Assembly: GCA_964407825.1 (NCBI GenBank)
Contig: CAYOXD010000012.1
Span: 1 to 47,533 of the forward strand
Reading direction: 5' to 3'
From: CAYOXD01 sp964407825
GTDB taxonomy: Bacteria; Desulfobacterota; Desulfobacteria; Desulfobacterales; JAFDDL01
DNA: 47,533 nt
Below are positions 17,310 to 25,904 of the stretch, piece after piece (within the stretch, counting starts at the first letter, position 1; each line of letters opens with the position of its first letter). The position numbers were made by a program, and so were the translations under genes. Under the pieces are notes generated by a model. The model was given only the letters and a program-made list of their open reading frames with translations, was not told the origin of the DNA and did no database searches.

Positions 17310-19048
17310 TTCTTCCGATCCGTCAAGGACCGGATCTTATCCTCGACAGCCTTTGCAGCGCCCCGTTTCCGGGTGTTGTCCTTATCCTGGTTTTTCAAGG
17401 ACCGCCTGTAAAATTCAAGCGCCTTATTCGGCTCGGCCGCTTTCAGGTACACATCCCCCATGTGCTCCAAAATGGTCGGGTCATCGGGCAGCAGGGAAAC
17501 GGCCTTTTTCATTGTGGTTATCGCCTGCTTCAACTGCCCCTTTTTAAAATAGATCCAACCGAGGCTATCCGTTATGTAACCGTCATTGGGTTCGTTCTTT
17601 AGGGCCCTGAGCACCATCTTCTCGGCCTGATCCAGTTCGACGCCCATTTCCGCATAGGTGTATCCAAGGTAGTTCAAAGCGCTGGTATGGGACGGATCCA
17701 GCTGAATGACCCGTTTCATTTGCCTGATCGATGCCTGGCGATCCCCCTGTTTGTCATAGTCGACACCGAGCCGGAAATGGATTTTGACGTTGCCCGGATC
17801 AATCTTGAGGCCCTTGAGAAACGCGGCCTCGGCCTTCTTCAACTGGCCATTTTCCTCGTAGAAGGATCCCAGATAGAGGTACAGATCCGCAGTGGGCGGT
17901 ATTTTCGCCACAGCCTTTTCCAGAAACCCGATGGCCTTTGAGATCTGATGGGCGTCCTGGTAGAGAAAGGCAATATGCAGCACAGCGTTATGGTAGAAGT
18001 CAGAATCTACCGCCACCTTTTTTAAATACAAAATAGCGGCCTTTTTGTTCCCCGATGCATCCTCGGCGACCCCCATGAGATAGTTGAGGTCAGAATTGCG
18101 GGGGGCCGCCTTCAGCATGCCCTTCAGGATCACCATCGCATCCGCGTATGCTTCCCGGTCGAGATAGCTGCTGGCCAGCTGTGCCGCGATGATGCGGTTC
18201 TGCTGGCTCCGACGCCCCAGCTCCTGAAAAATCACATCCGCCTTGTGGGCAGCACCATGATGATGGTAATAGAGTCCAAGCCCCATCAGGGCCTCGAGGT
18301 CACCGGGGTTTCTCTCTAAAATCGCCTTGTATATACCCAGGGTCTTGTCTTGCTTCCCCTGGCGCTTATAGAGTTCGAGCAGCTCATAATAGGGCTCCTC
18401 CAGATCCGGGGCCAGGGCGAGCGTCTCCTTGAATTCCATTTCTGCCGCATCCAGCTTGCCCTTTTCGGCAAAAATCTTGCCGATAAAAAAATGCCCCAAA
18501 TAGGAATCCGGAAACTGCTTCACCAGTTGCTGATATACATGGAGGGCCTGGTCCAGCTTCCCCTCGTCCAAATAGATCTTACCCAGCAGTGCATAAACGT
18601 CTTTCTGGGCGGGATCCACCGATAGAACACGATGGTAGGCCTTTTTGGCGGTCTGCATCCTGCCCTGCCCCTGACTGATGCGGCCGAGCATCATGAGCGC
18701 ATCCACATAGGAGGGATGTGTTTCTATAATACCCTCGATCACCTGCAGTGCCTTGGTCTGATCCCGCTGCAACAAATACAGAACCGCCAGTTGAAATTGC
18801 AGATAAGGGCTCTTGGGATCAGCCTGGATGGCCTGCTGCATCAAAACGGCGGCGCGATCCAGGTTCCCCTTCTTCATTTCCAACTCCGAGGCCATGAACA
18901 GGGAATAGCCGCGGGCAGTGGCGCTTTTCCCAAATGTATAGCTCTCATTGGCTGGAGGACGTTTCCATGCCGGGGCACACCCGATGAGTACCGCCGCCAA
19001 GGTCAGCGCCATCAGCCCCCTCAGTCTTCTAATACATGATAGATTCAT
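17306..19048 (-). CDS. Outer-membrane TPR lipoprotein
   Basis: The protein has 580 residues. The lipoprotein signal ends in LIGC (Cys24), and from about residue 45 to 560 it is an unbroken array of roughly 14-15 tetratricopeptide repeats (for example AVLMQQAIQADPKSPYLQF and LGYTYAEMGVELDQAEKMV). The tail is basic. TPR lipoproteins of this size act as scaffolds, in pilus assembly (PilF-like), polysaccharide export or surface complexes. Which of these applies cannot be told from sequence. It follows the sigma-factor gene by 22 bp and overlaps the next lipoprotein gene by 4 bp. Confidence 0.85.
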   Translation of the reverse strand: MNLSCIRRLRGLMALTLAAVLIGCAPAWKRPPANESYTFGKSATARGYSLFMASELEMKKGNLDRAAVLMQQAIQADPKSPYLQFQLAVLYLLQRDQTKALQVIEGIIETHPSYVDALMMLGRISQGQGRMQTAKKAYHRVLSVDPAQKDVYALLGKIYLDEGKLDQALHVYQQLVKQFPDSYLGHFFIGKIFAEKGKLDAAEMEFKETLALAPDLEEPYYELLELYKRQGKQDKTLGIYKAILERNPGDLEALMGLGLYYHHHGAAHKADVIFQELGRRSQQNRIIAAQLASSYLDREAYADAMVILKGMLKAAPRNSDLNYLMGVAEDASGNKKAAILYLKKVAVDSDFYHNAVLHIAFLYQDAHQISKAIGFLEKAVAKIPPTADLYLYLGSFYEENGQLKKAEAAFLKGLKIDPGNVKIHFRLGVDYDKQGDRQASIRQMKRVIQLDPSHTSALNYLGYTYAEMGVELDQAEKMVLRALKNEPNDGYITDSLGWIYFKKGQLKQAITTMKKAVSLLPDDPTILEHMGDVYLKAAEPNKALEFYRRSLKNQDKDNTRKRGAAKAVEDKIRSLTDRKK

Positions 19049-19070
19049 ACGGATATCTTTGATTTAGGCA

Positions 19071-20132
19071 CTATTTGCCTTCCTGGGTGTATATTTGATA
19101 GTCTGGAATCTGCTCTTTGAAAAATACCCTCATTTTCTTTATCACACTCTTTTCCACCTGGCGAACGCGTTCCCTGGAGATTCCATAGCGGTCACCGATT
19201 TCCTGGAGGGTCACCGGCGTATCGGAAAAGATACGCAAATCGAAAATATTCAGTTCCCGGGGAGTCATCTTCTTTCGAAATTCTGCGATCTTGTCATGGA
19301 GAATGGCCTCTATCTCCTTTTTGGCCACCTGCTCCTCGACAGACTCCAGGTCGGTGCTCAAAAAGGCGATGCGCTCGGTGTCCGAATCGTTCTTGAGGGG
19401 GGCATCCAGCGACACATCCCAGCCATCCAATCGCTGGTCCATATCGACGATTTCTCGCTCCGATACGCCCAGCCGCTCGGAAAGCAGCTTGGGTTTGGGG
19501 TCAAAGCCCTCATCCAAAAGCTTTTGTTTTTCCTTCTTGAGCTTGAAAAAGAGCTTTCGCTGCCCCTGGGTCGTTCCAATCTTCACCAGGCGCCAATTGT
19601 CCATGATGAATTTCAGAATATAGGCCTTGATCCAGAAAGAGGCATAATAGGAAAACTTGACGTTCTTGTAAGGATCGAACTTCTTGACCGCCTGCATCAG
19701 GCCGATATTCCCCTCCTGAATGAGATCCAGGAGGTTCTGCATCCATATCCGCTGAAACTCCAAGGCGATTTTGACCACCAGGCGCAGGTTCGATGTCACC
19801 AGGACATAGGCGGCCTCCCGGTCTTCGTGTTCCTGAACACGCCGTGCATAGTCCTTTTCCTCCTCCCGCGTCAACAGCCGGTACTGACTGATCTCCCGCA
19901 GGTACCGTTGTAGCGGATCGTACTTGACAACGGCTGTATCGGTCGAGGCTGCAGTAAAGGTATCACCATTATTATTGTCGGCATGATCGCTGGCTTCGGA
20001 TCCATTCCGATCACCGGCTTCCGATTCTCTGGACTCATTCGCGTCCACTGAATCCACTGATTCCGGATGATCCCCCATGCCCACCTCTTTCGGCGAACCC
20101 CTATGCACCTCTTTTTTCATCTTCCGTCTCAT
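19071..20132 (-). CDS. rpoH: RNA polymerase sigma factor of the RpoH (sigma-32) type
   Basis: This 353-residue sigma-70-family factor has region 1.2/2 from about residue 70 (DPLQRYLREISQYRLLTREE). The core-binding/-10 regions are LLDLIQEGNIGLMQAVKKFD and FSYYASFWIKAYILKFIMDN. The -35 helix-turn-helix is TLQEIGDRYGISRERVRQVE. Between regions 2 and 3 stands QRKLFFKLK (about 191-199), closely matching the RpoH box QRKLFFNLR that links sigma-32 to FtsH/DnaK control. This supports RpoH rather than RpoD or RpoS. The first 65 residues are an unusual polar, acidic extension. The ATG at 20132 has only AGGGG at a long spacing, and ATGs at codons 5 and 19 are alternatives. Two lipoprotein genes follow directly. 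Confidence 0.85.
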   Translation of the reverse strand: MRRKMKKEVHRGSPKEVGMGDHPESVDSVDANESRESEAGDRNGSEASDHADNNNGDTFTAASTDTAVVKYDPLQRYLREISQYRLLTREEEKDYARRVQEHEDREAAYVLVTSNLRLVVKIALEFQRIWMQNLLDLIQEGNIGLMQAVKKFDPYKNVKFSYYASFWIKAYILKFIMDNWRLVKIGTTQGQRKLFFKLKKEKQKLLDEGFDPKPKLLSERLGVSEREIVDMDQRLDGWDVSLDAPLKNDSDTERIAFLSTDLESVEEQVAKKEIEAILHDKIAEFRKKMTPRELNIFDLRIFSDTPVTLQEIGDRYGISRERVRQVEKSVIKKMRVFFKEQIPDYQIYTQEGK

Positions 20133-20348
20133 GACTGAAAATCCCCTGCGGACCGCTCCAGATGTTCACCACATCTGTTGACCCGATGGTGCAAATCCGA
20201 TTCGCCGCATATCCCGCGCGCAAGAACGCCCCGGCGCGCCCTCATCGGTAAAAAACAGCGCTGCGGGTAAACTTGTTTACTAACATTTAAATTTTTTATA
20301 GACAACACCGTATTTTTTATGATAGAAGTTTTCCTCGTAATTCAGGAT

Positions 20349-20425
<77 letters not shown>

Positions 20426-20622
20426 CCCACCCCAACACGTCGCAGCATTGAATTCCAAACATACCGTCATGAAGGTCCCCCTGTCAAACAAACAGCCTTC
20501 CCAGCAGCAATTCTAACTGAACAAGGTTCGTCAAACCCGGGACACCTCACCTGCGCCGTGCCAGTTTTCAATGCCATTCACCGGGGAAGCATGGCGCATC
20601 CTCATTTCTGGATGGACACTAC

Positions 20623-22248
20623 CTAGAAATCTGAAAAATCGTCATCATCAAAGGGAATTACCTCCTCTGGACGAAGCTCTGTATCTTTTGACTGAGATGC
20701 CTGGGGCAGCTCCTTTGTTGGGGCTTTTGCGGCCTGGGGAGCCGGTGTCGGGGCTGGTTTTTCTAGCCGTTTAGCAGGCCCCCGCACAGGACGCCTGGTG
20801 ACGGCACTGCCCTCCTTCCGGACGGTGGTTTTAACCTGGAAGCCGCCCCCCACAATCGTCATCAGTCCCTGGACATATCCCTTGATCTGCATGGCTTGGG
20901 CGGCCAATTCCTCGGTGGCCGCGGCGGACTGCTCCGAGTTGGCCGCGTTGCTCTGGCTGACCTTGTCCATTTCGCTGATGGCGCGGGTGACCTGGTCGAT
21001 CCCCTGGGCCTGTTCCTGGGAGGCTTCCGAGATTTCATCCACCAAATGACTGATCTTTGATGATATCTCTACATTTTCGGTAAACGCTTCCTGGGTCAGA
21101 TGGGTTAACTCATTCCCGTTGCTGACCGCCTGGATGGTGTTCTGAATCAAGTCCGAGGTGTTCTTGGCGGCATCGGCCGCCCGCATCGCCAAGCTCCTCA
21201 CCTCATCGGCCACCACCGCAAATCCGGCGCCCGCCTCCCCGGCCCGGGCCGCCTCAACGGCTGCGTTGAGCGCCAGGAGATTGGTCTGAAAAGCAATTTC
21301 ATCGATGGTCTTAATGATTTTACCTGTTTCTTCGCTGCTGCGGGTAATCTCCTCAATGGCTTTGGTCATCTCGGTCATGTTGGCGTTAACCTTTTCCACG
21401 ACGCGATTGGCCTCCCCCATCATGGCCTTGGCCTCGTTGGCATTGGCCGCGTTTTGCTTGGTCATGTTCGACATCTCCTCGAGTGAAGAGGAGGTCTGTT
21501 CGATGGCGGCTGCCTGCTGCGAGGAGGAATCAGCAAGGGACTGGCTGGCATTCGACAGTTGTTTCGCAGCGGATGAGACGTGCTCTGCGCCGTCAAAGAG
21601 TCCATGGATGGAGCGATTGATCGCTCCGGAAACACGGACTGCAAAGATCCAGATGAAGGGTGTGAGGGCCAGCAGGGAAACCAGCCCCATCACCAGCAAC
21701 CAGCGCATCATTTGCGATATATCGCCACCTACTTGAGACTTGGCCAGGAGGATGCTGAGGGTCCCGGTTTTCACCCCCCTTTCCACCAGGGGATAAACCC
21801 CCTCATAATAGGTCTCTCCCCCTCCCGGCAGCGTCAGGGTCCGGAAAAGACCGGCCGAGGCATCAAGGCCGCTGCCACCGCGTGCGCTCAAGGCCTGCGC
21901 CTGTTCATCGAGCTGGGTGTAAGCCGGCACGCTGCCCACCGCCAGGGTCGATTTGATAAAGAAATTAAGCTGAACGCCGGTCAGCGTGGATACACGAGAA
22001 ATGAATTTTTTATCAATGAGAGAACTTAAATTATTACCGTCCCGAGCCGCGCCACCCCCCACAAACCCCGCATGCGCTGCGTCGAGCTCCGTGGAAACGG
22101 CCCGAAGCGCCTGCTCGATACGATGCCTGGCCGCCTCCCGACGCTGTTTCTGCATCATGAAATACACCCCCCCCATCGCGAGCAGGATGGAAATCACGAT
22201 CGATAGAACCCCGTTAAGGATCAAGCGCGTTTTCATGTGAAGCTTCAT
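20623..22248 (-). CDS. Methyl-accepting chemotaxis protein
   Basis: This 541-residue transducer has TM1 at about residues 8-31, a periplasmic sensor of about 150 residues, and TM2 at about 183-205. The signalling hairpin tip is IDEIAFQTNLLALNAAVEAA, followed by GEAGAGFAVVADEVRSLA. Only a short helix (VSGAINRSIHGLFDGAEHV) links TM2 to the coiled coil, so a full HAMP domain appears to be missing. The C-terminus is an Ala/Pro-rich linker ending in the acidic EEVIPFDDDDFSDF rather than the NWETF pentapeptide. It would relay an unknown periplasmic signal to CheA/CheW. GAGGAGAGGAT directly precedes the ATG. No che genes are nearby. Confidence 0.93.
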   Translation of the reverse strand: MKLHMKTRLILNGVLSIVISILLAMGGVYFMMQKQRREAARHRIEQALRAVSTELDAAHAGFVGGGAARDGNNLSSLIDKKFISRVSTLTGVQLNFFIKSTLAVGSVPAYTQLDEQAQALSARGGSGLDASAGLFRTLTLPGGGETYYEGVYPLVERGVKTGTLSILLAKSQVGGDISQMMRWLLVMGLVSLLALTPFIWIFAVRVSGAINRSIHGLFDGAEHVSSAAKQLSNASQSLADSSSQQAAAIEQTSSSLEEMSNMTKQNAANANEAKAMMGEANRVVEKVNANMTEMTKAIEEITRSSEETGKIIKTIDEIAFQTNLLALNAAVEAARAGEAGAGFAVVADEVRSLAMRAADAAKNTSDLIQNTIQAVSNGNELTHLTQEAFTENVEISSKISHLVDEISEASQEQAQGIDQVTRAISEMDKVSQSNAANSEQSAAATEELAAQAMQIKGYVQGLMTIVGGGFQVKTTVRKEGSAVTRRPVRGPAKRLEKPAPTPAPQAAKAPTKELPQASQSKDTELRPEEVIPFDDDDFSDF

Positions 22249-22578
22249 ATCCTCTCCTCAATTCTTAAAAGGATGGGCATTGGCGCAAGTGCTTCAATGA
22301 CCAGGGAAAGAGTTCCAGTGCCGTTTGTATCATATTGAATCCACTGCCGCAAGCAGCAAGAAGAACACGGCAATCCCAAGTGGTGCCCCCAGGGGCCATG
22401 TTTCTGATGTCGGGCGGCGTTTTTGATTCGCCCGAGAAATAATCGAGGCGATTTAATAATTGAAAACCATAAGACAAACCATAATGTCTATGCTATAGTA
22501 GTCTCACTTGGCCGGTGGCTGGTCGTTGTCGGAAGACACCGGCAAACCGGGCGTATTCAGCATCAACGGGATAAATAA
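22249..22578. other. 330-bp divergent intergenic region
   Basis: No gene is supported here. The region separates the chemoreceptor (leftward) from the DHH phosphoesterase (rightward). It holds a hairpin at 22410-22435 (TCGGGCG, 12-nt loop, CGCCCGA) without a T-run, and a plausible rightward promoter at 22471-22499. Nothing else stands out. Confidence 0.6.
22471..22499 (+). promoter_or_regulatory. Candidate sigma-70 promoter for the DHH-to-dehydrogenase cluster
   Basis: AAGACA (-35, 22471-22476) is followed after 17 bp by TATAGT (-10, 22494-22499), which is preceded by TGC as in extended -10 promoters. Transcription would start near 22506, leaving a leader of about 72 nt before the ATG at 22579. 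Confidence 0.4.
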
Positions 22579-23472
22579 ATGCGGATCCTCACCAGAGCAG
22601 ATTTCGACGGCATTGTTTGCGCAGCCCTCCTTCACGAGGCGGAACCCATCACGTCCCCGGTCAGATGGGTGGAACCCAGCGAGATGCAGCGCGGTCTCAT
22701 CACGCCGGAGCCCACGGATATCATTGCCAACCTTCCCTATGCCGAGGGCTGCGCCCTCTGGTTCGACCACCATGTCACCAATCAGCCGCAACGCCCTTTC
22801 AAGGGGCTTTACCGGATCGCGCCTTCCGCCGCTCGACTGGTGTACGAATATTATGCCGACCGGCTGCCCCTCAACTTCACGGAGCTGCTCTCACACACCG
22901 ATGACATCGATTCGGCCAATCTCACCCGGGAACAGGTCCTCAGCCCCCAGGACGATCCTTATCTTCTCCTGTCGATGACCATATCCAGCCGCACTAAAAC
23001 GGACGAGCCATATTGGAACCGCCTGGTTCACCTTCTCCGTTCAACCCCCATCGACGGAATCATGGCGGATGGGGAGGTCGGCAGGAGAAGCGCGGAGACG
23101 ATCCGGCAGAACGCGATATACGAGGAGCTGCTGCAGCGCCATACAGCCCTCTGCGGCCAGGTGGCCATATCCGATTTCCGCTCCTTCAAGAAATCCCCTG
23201 ACGGAAACCGCTTCCTGGTCTATTCCCTGTTCCCGGATGCGGTGGTGGCGGTAAAGATTCGCTATGCCATTGAAGACCCGGACAAGATCATCCTGAGCGT
23301 GGGGCACAGCATCTTCAATTCCGGCTGCCGGATCAACGTGGGACGAATGCTCTCCGAATTCGGGGGAGGCGGTCACGCGGGCGCGGGCGCCACCACCTTT
23401 CACAGGAGCAAATCCGAGGAGTACATTAAACAAATCATCGATATACTCAAGAGGAACGACGGCAATCGATAG
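22579..23472 (+). CDS. DHH-family phosphoesterase (DHH/DHHA1, nanoRNase/exopolyphosphatase-like)
   Basis: This 297-residue protein has the DHH superfamily motifs in order: ILTRADFDGIVCAALL (motif I), LWFDHHVTNQ (the DHH motif, about residues 63-65), and a C-terminal DHHA1 substrate loop GGGGHAGAGATTF near 260-270. Family members hydrolyse phosphodiester or phosphoanhydride bonds (short oligoribonucleotides, pAp, cyclic dinucleotide products or polyphosphate) with Mn2+. The exact substrate cannot be assigned. Its position two genes upstream of rhlB is compatible with RNA turnover. The TAG is followed immediately by the ribosome site of the next gene. Confidence 0.88.
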   Translation: MRILTRADFDGIVCAALLHEAEPITSPVRWVEPSEMQRGLITPEPTDIIANLPYAEGCALWFDHHVTNQPQRPFKGLYRIAPSAARLVYEYYADRLPLNFTELLSHTDDIDSANLTREQVLSPQDDPYLLLSMTISSRTKTDEPYWNRLVHLLRSTPIDGIMADGEVGRRSAETIRQNAIYEELLQRHTALCGQVAISDFRSFKKSPDGNRFLVYSLFPDAVVAVKIRYAIEDPDKIILSVGHSIFNSGCRINVGRMLSEFGGGGHAGAGATTFHRSKSEEYIKQIIDILKRNDGNR

Positions 23473-23487
23473 AAAGGAGGGCATGGC

Positions 23488-24282
23488 GTGACGGAAAGTG
23501 CCTACCCAGTGAATTGTCTGATCCAATTTGCGAGGGAGACAGTGGAGAGGGCCGGCCAGCAGGCGCTCGCCTTTTATGGCAGAGGTAAACCGGAGCTCCC
23601 ATTCGATGCCGGGCTCGTCACCCAGGCCGAAATTCATTTAACACGGTTTTTTGAAACTGAGCTGCTGAGGCAGTTCCCCGAGCACAAGCTCTTCCAGAAC
23701 GATCAGGCGCATGCCGGGTACACGCATGGGGAACAACGATACCTGTGGATATTCGATCCCATCAGCGGCAGCGCCAACTTTCAATCGGGCATCCCCATAT
23801 GGGGAATGTCCCTGGCGCTCCTGGAAAATTTCTGGCCTGTCTTGGGTGTATTTTATATGCCGGTGATGCGGGATATGTTTTATGCTGCTGCCGGTGGAAA
23901 CGCGTATCGGGGAAATTCGGCAATGCGCATGCAGCGTCCGGATCCCTTGAACGATGAGAGCCTTCTGTTTGCCTACTCCCGGTTTCACCAGAACTACCGG
24001 TGCACATTTCCGGGCAAGGTCAGGAACCTGGGCTGCACCGGTGCCCACTTCTGCTATGTGGCCATGGGGCGCGGGGATGCAGTGCTGGCTTCAAACGAAT
24101 CCTTTCAGGATCTTGCCGCCCTCAGGGTCATCATTGAGGCTGTCGGTGGAAAAATCCTCCGCCTGGACGGCAAGGATTTCTTTTTAAATGAGTACCTGAG
24201 CGGGCACAGTGTCGAAGGGGACATCCTCGCCTGCGGCCCGACTTACGTCTCCCAGATCAAAGGCTGTTTGCAAGAACTTTAG
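23488..24282 (+). CDS. Inositol-monophosphatase-like protein with degenerate metal site
   Basis: This 264-residue protein has the IMPase fold pattern across its length. The start is a GTG at 23488, placed 7 nt after AAAGGAGG; an ATG at 23483 reads only ATG-GCG-TGA. The signature that is normally DPxDGTxNF is here IFDPISGSANF, so the first Asp (90) is kept but the second (93) is Ser. The Glu-Glu metal motif normally near residue 70 appears as LFQNDQ, losing that ligand too. The C-terminal Asp (about 208, ESFQDLAALR) remains. With two of the usual metal ligands gone, sugar- or inositol-phosphate hydrolysis is doubtful. It may bind a phosphosugar or nucleotide in a regulatory role. It sits between the DHH phosphoesterase and rhlB. 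Confidence 0.85.
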   Translation: MTESAYPVNCLIQFARETVERAGQQALAFYGRGKPELPFDAGLVTQAEIHLTRFFETELLRQFPEHKLFQNDQAHAGYTHGEQRYLWIFDPISGSANFQSGIPIWGMSLALLENFWPVLGVFYMPVMRDMFYAAAGGNAYRGNSAMRMQRPDPLNDESLLFAYSRFHQNYRCTFPGKVRNLGCTGAHFCYVAMGRGDAVLASNESFQDLAALRVIIEAVGGKILRLDGKDFFLNEYLSGHSVEGDILACGPTYVSQIKGCLQEL

Positions 24283-24297
24283 AACGGTGGGTGTATT

Positions 24298-25896
24298 TTG
24301 GTATTGAACTTCATCAAGAACATACGAAACAGGCTAAAACAGTCAAGCGGCAAAAAGGGGGAGCAAAAACCTGAGCCCCCGAAGAAGAAAACCGCATCGA
24401 CTTCGAATAACCTCTCCGAACCGGAGATATCCTCCCCGCTCCAGGCGACAACTGAAACGGCGCCCCCCCATAAACGCCGCCGAAGACGCCGCAACAAGCG
24501 AAAGGCAGGCGGCATCAAGGATACCGCCGGCCCGGAGACAGCTCCGAGCGCACCGGAGGAGTGGAGCGTGGCGGAATTTTCCGTCCCCCTTGCAGATGGC
24601 AAGCTACGATTTCACGATCTGGATCTGCCCGCCGAGATCCTCCATGCCATCCATGACGTGGGGTTTCAGTACTGCACCCCCATTCAGGCTGAAATCCTGC
24701 CCAGCACCTTGGCCGGAAAGGATGCCACGGGACGGGCCCAAACCGGAACCGGCAAGACGGCCGCCTTTCTCATCGCGATCTTCACCCGGTTTCTACGCAC
24801 TCCGTTGGGCCCTGAAACCAAAATACGGGAGGGAACGCCTCGTGCGCTCATCCTGGCGCCCACCCGAGAGCTGGTGATGCAGATCGTAGAAGAGGCCCAT
24901 CGTCTTTCCCGGTATTGCCAATTCTTCACCATCGGTGTTTTCGGCGGAATCGATTACGACAAGCAGCAGCGGACACTGAGGGGAAAACGGATCGATGTGC
25001 TGGTGGCCACCCCGGGACGACTTCTGGATTTCAGGCGGCGCAAGGTGGTCCATCTGGATCGCGTGGAAACCCTCGTCATTGACGAGGCGGACCGCATGTT
25101 GGATATGGGGTTTATCCCGGATGTAAAAAGCATCGTATACAGCACCCCGACCAAGAGCAGCCGCCAAACGCTCCTGTTCAGCGCCACCCTGACCGAGGAT
25201 GTGAGCCGTCTGGCCAGGCAGTGGACACGGGATCCGGTGAAGGTTGAAATCGAACCGGAAAAGGTCGCCGTGGACAGTGTTCAGCAGATTGTCTACATCG
25301 TCACGACCGAAGAAAAAATGGCCCTGCTCTATAATATCATCGTGGGGCAAGACCTGGAACGAGTCATTGTATTCTGCAATCGCAGGGACGAGACCCGCCA
25401 TCTGACGGCGTTGTTGCGGGATTATCAGGTGAGCTGCGCCATGATATCCGGCGAGATCCTTCAAAAGAACCGGATACGGGCGTTGGAGAATTTCAGATCC
25501 GGGAAAACCCGTGTTCTCGTGGCCACGGACGTCGCCGGCCGAGGTCTGCATATCGAAGGGGTAAGCCACGTGATCAACTATACGCTGCCCCACGACCCCG
25601 AGGACTATGTGCATCGAATCGGCCGTACCGGCCGCGCTGGCGCCACCGGCACCTCCATCAGCTTCGCCTGCGAGGAGGACTCCTTCTTCATCCCCGATAT
25701 CGAAGCCCTCCTCGGCCACAGCCTCCCCTGCATCCACCCGGAGGACACTTGGCTGACCCTGCCCCAGAAGCCAAAACAAACGCAAACCGGCGAAAGACAA
25801 AACCCCAGACACCGTCGTCCAGCACGACGCCGGAGCCGTTCCCCGGGGTCCGGCGCGTCTGTCCGTCCCTCCAAGAACCGAAGGTCATCCCAATAG
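24298..25896 (+). CDS. rhlB: ATP-dependent RNA helicase RhlB
   Basis: This 532-residue DEAD-box helicase has a basic, low-complexity N-terminal extension of about 95 residues (KRRRRRRNKRK). The Q motif is YCTPIQAEILP and motif I is GRAQTGTGKT (about 145-154). Motif Ia is APTRELV, motif II is VIDEADRMLDMGF (about 260-272), motif III is FSAT, motif V is VATDVAGRGLHIEGV and motif VI is HRIGRTGRAG. The stretch SISFACEEDSFFIPDIEALL followed by GHSLP mirrors RhlB rather than RhlE or DeaD. It should unwind RNA for degradation or ribosome-related work. No ATG fits: the start is TTG at 24298, 6 nt after GGTGGG. The basic tail ends 8 nt before the next start codon. Confidence 0.92.
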   Translation: MVLNFIKNIRNRLKQSSGKKGEQKPEPPKKKTASTSNNLSEPEISSPLQATTETAPPHKRRRRRRNKRKAGGIKDTAGPETAPSAPEEWSVAEFSVPLADGKLRFHDLDLPAEILHAIHDVGFQYCTPIQAEILPSTLAGKDATGRAQTGTGKTAAFLIAIFTRFLRTPLGPETKIREGTPRALILAPTRELVMQIVEEAHRLSRYCQFFTIGVFGGIDYDKQQRTLRGKRIDVLVATPGRLLDFRRRKVVHLDRVETLVIDEADRMLDMGFIPDVKSIVYSTPTKSSRQTLLFSATLTEDVSRLARQWTRDPVKVEIEPEKVAVDSVQQIVYIVTTEEKMALLYNIIVGQDLERVIVFCNRRDETRHLTALLRDYQVSCAMISGEILQKNRIRALENFRSGKTRVLVATDVAGRGLHIEGVSHVINYTLPHDPEDYVHRIGRTGRAGATGTSISFACEEDSFFIPDIEALLGHSLPCIHPEDTWLTLPQKPKQTQTGERQNPRHRRPARRRSRSPGSGASVRPSKNRRSSQ

Positions 25897-25904
25897 GAGC
25901 CGAA

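Noticed and set aside
20267..20280. GTAAAC-TT-GTTTAC palindrome between the sigma-factor gene and the tRNA
   Set aside because: Six-base arms with a 2-bp spacer are expected by chance several times in a window of this size; there is no other support.
22410..22435. TCGGGCG/CGCCCGA hairpin as a terminator
   Set aside because: The 12-nt loop is large and there is no T-run; both neighbouring genes diverge, so no transcript would end there.
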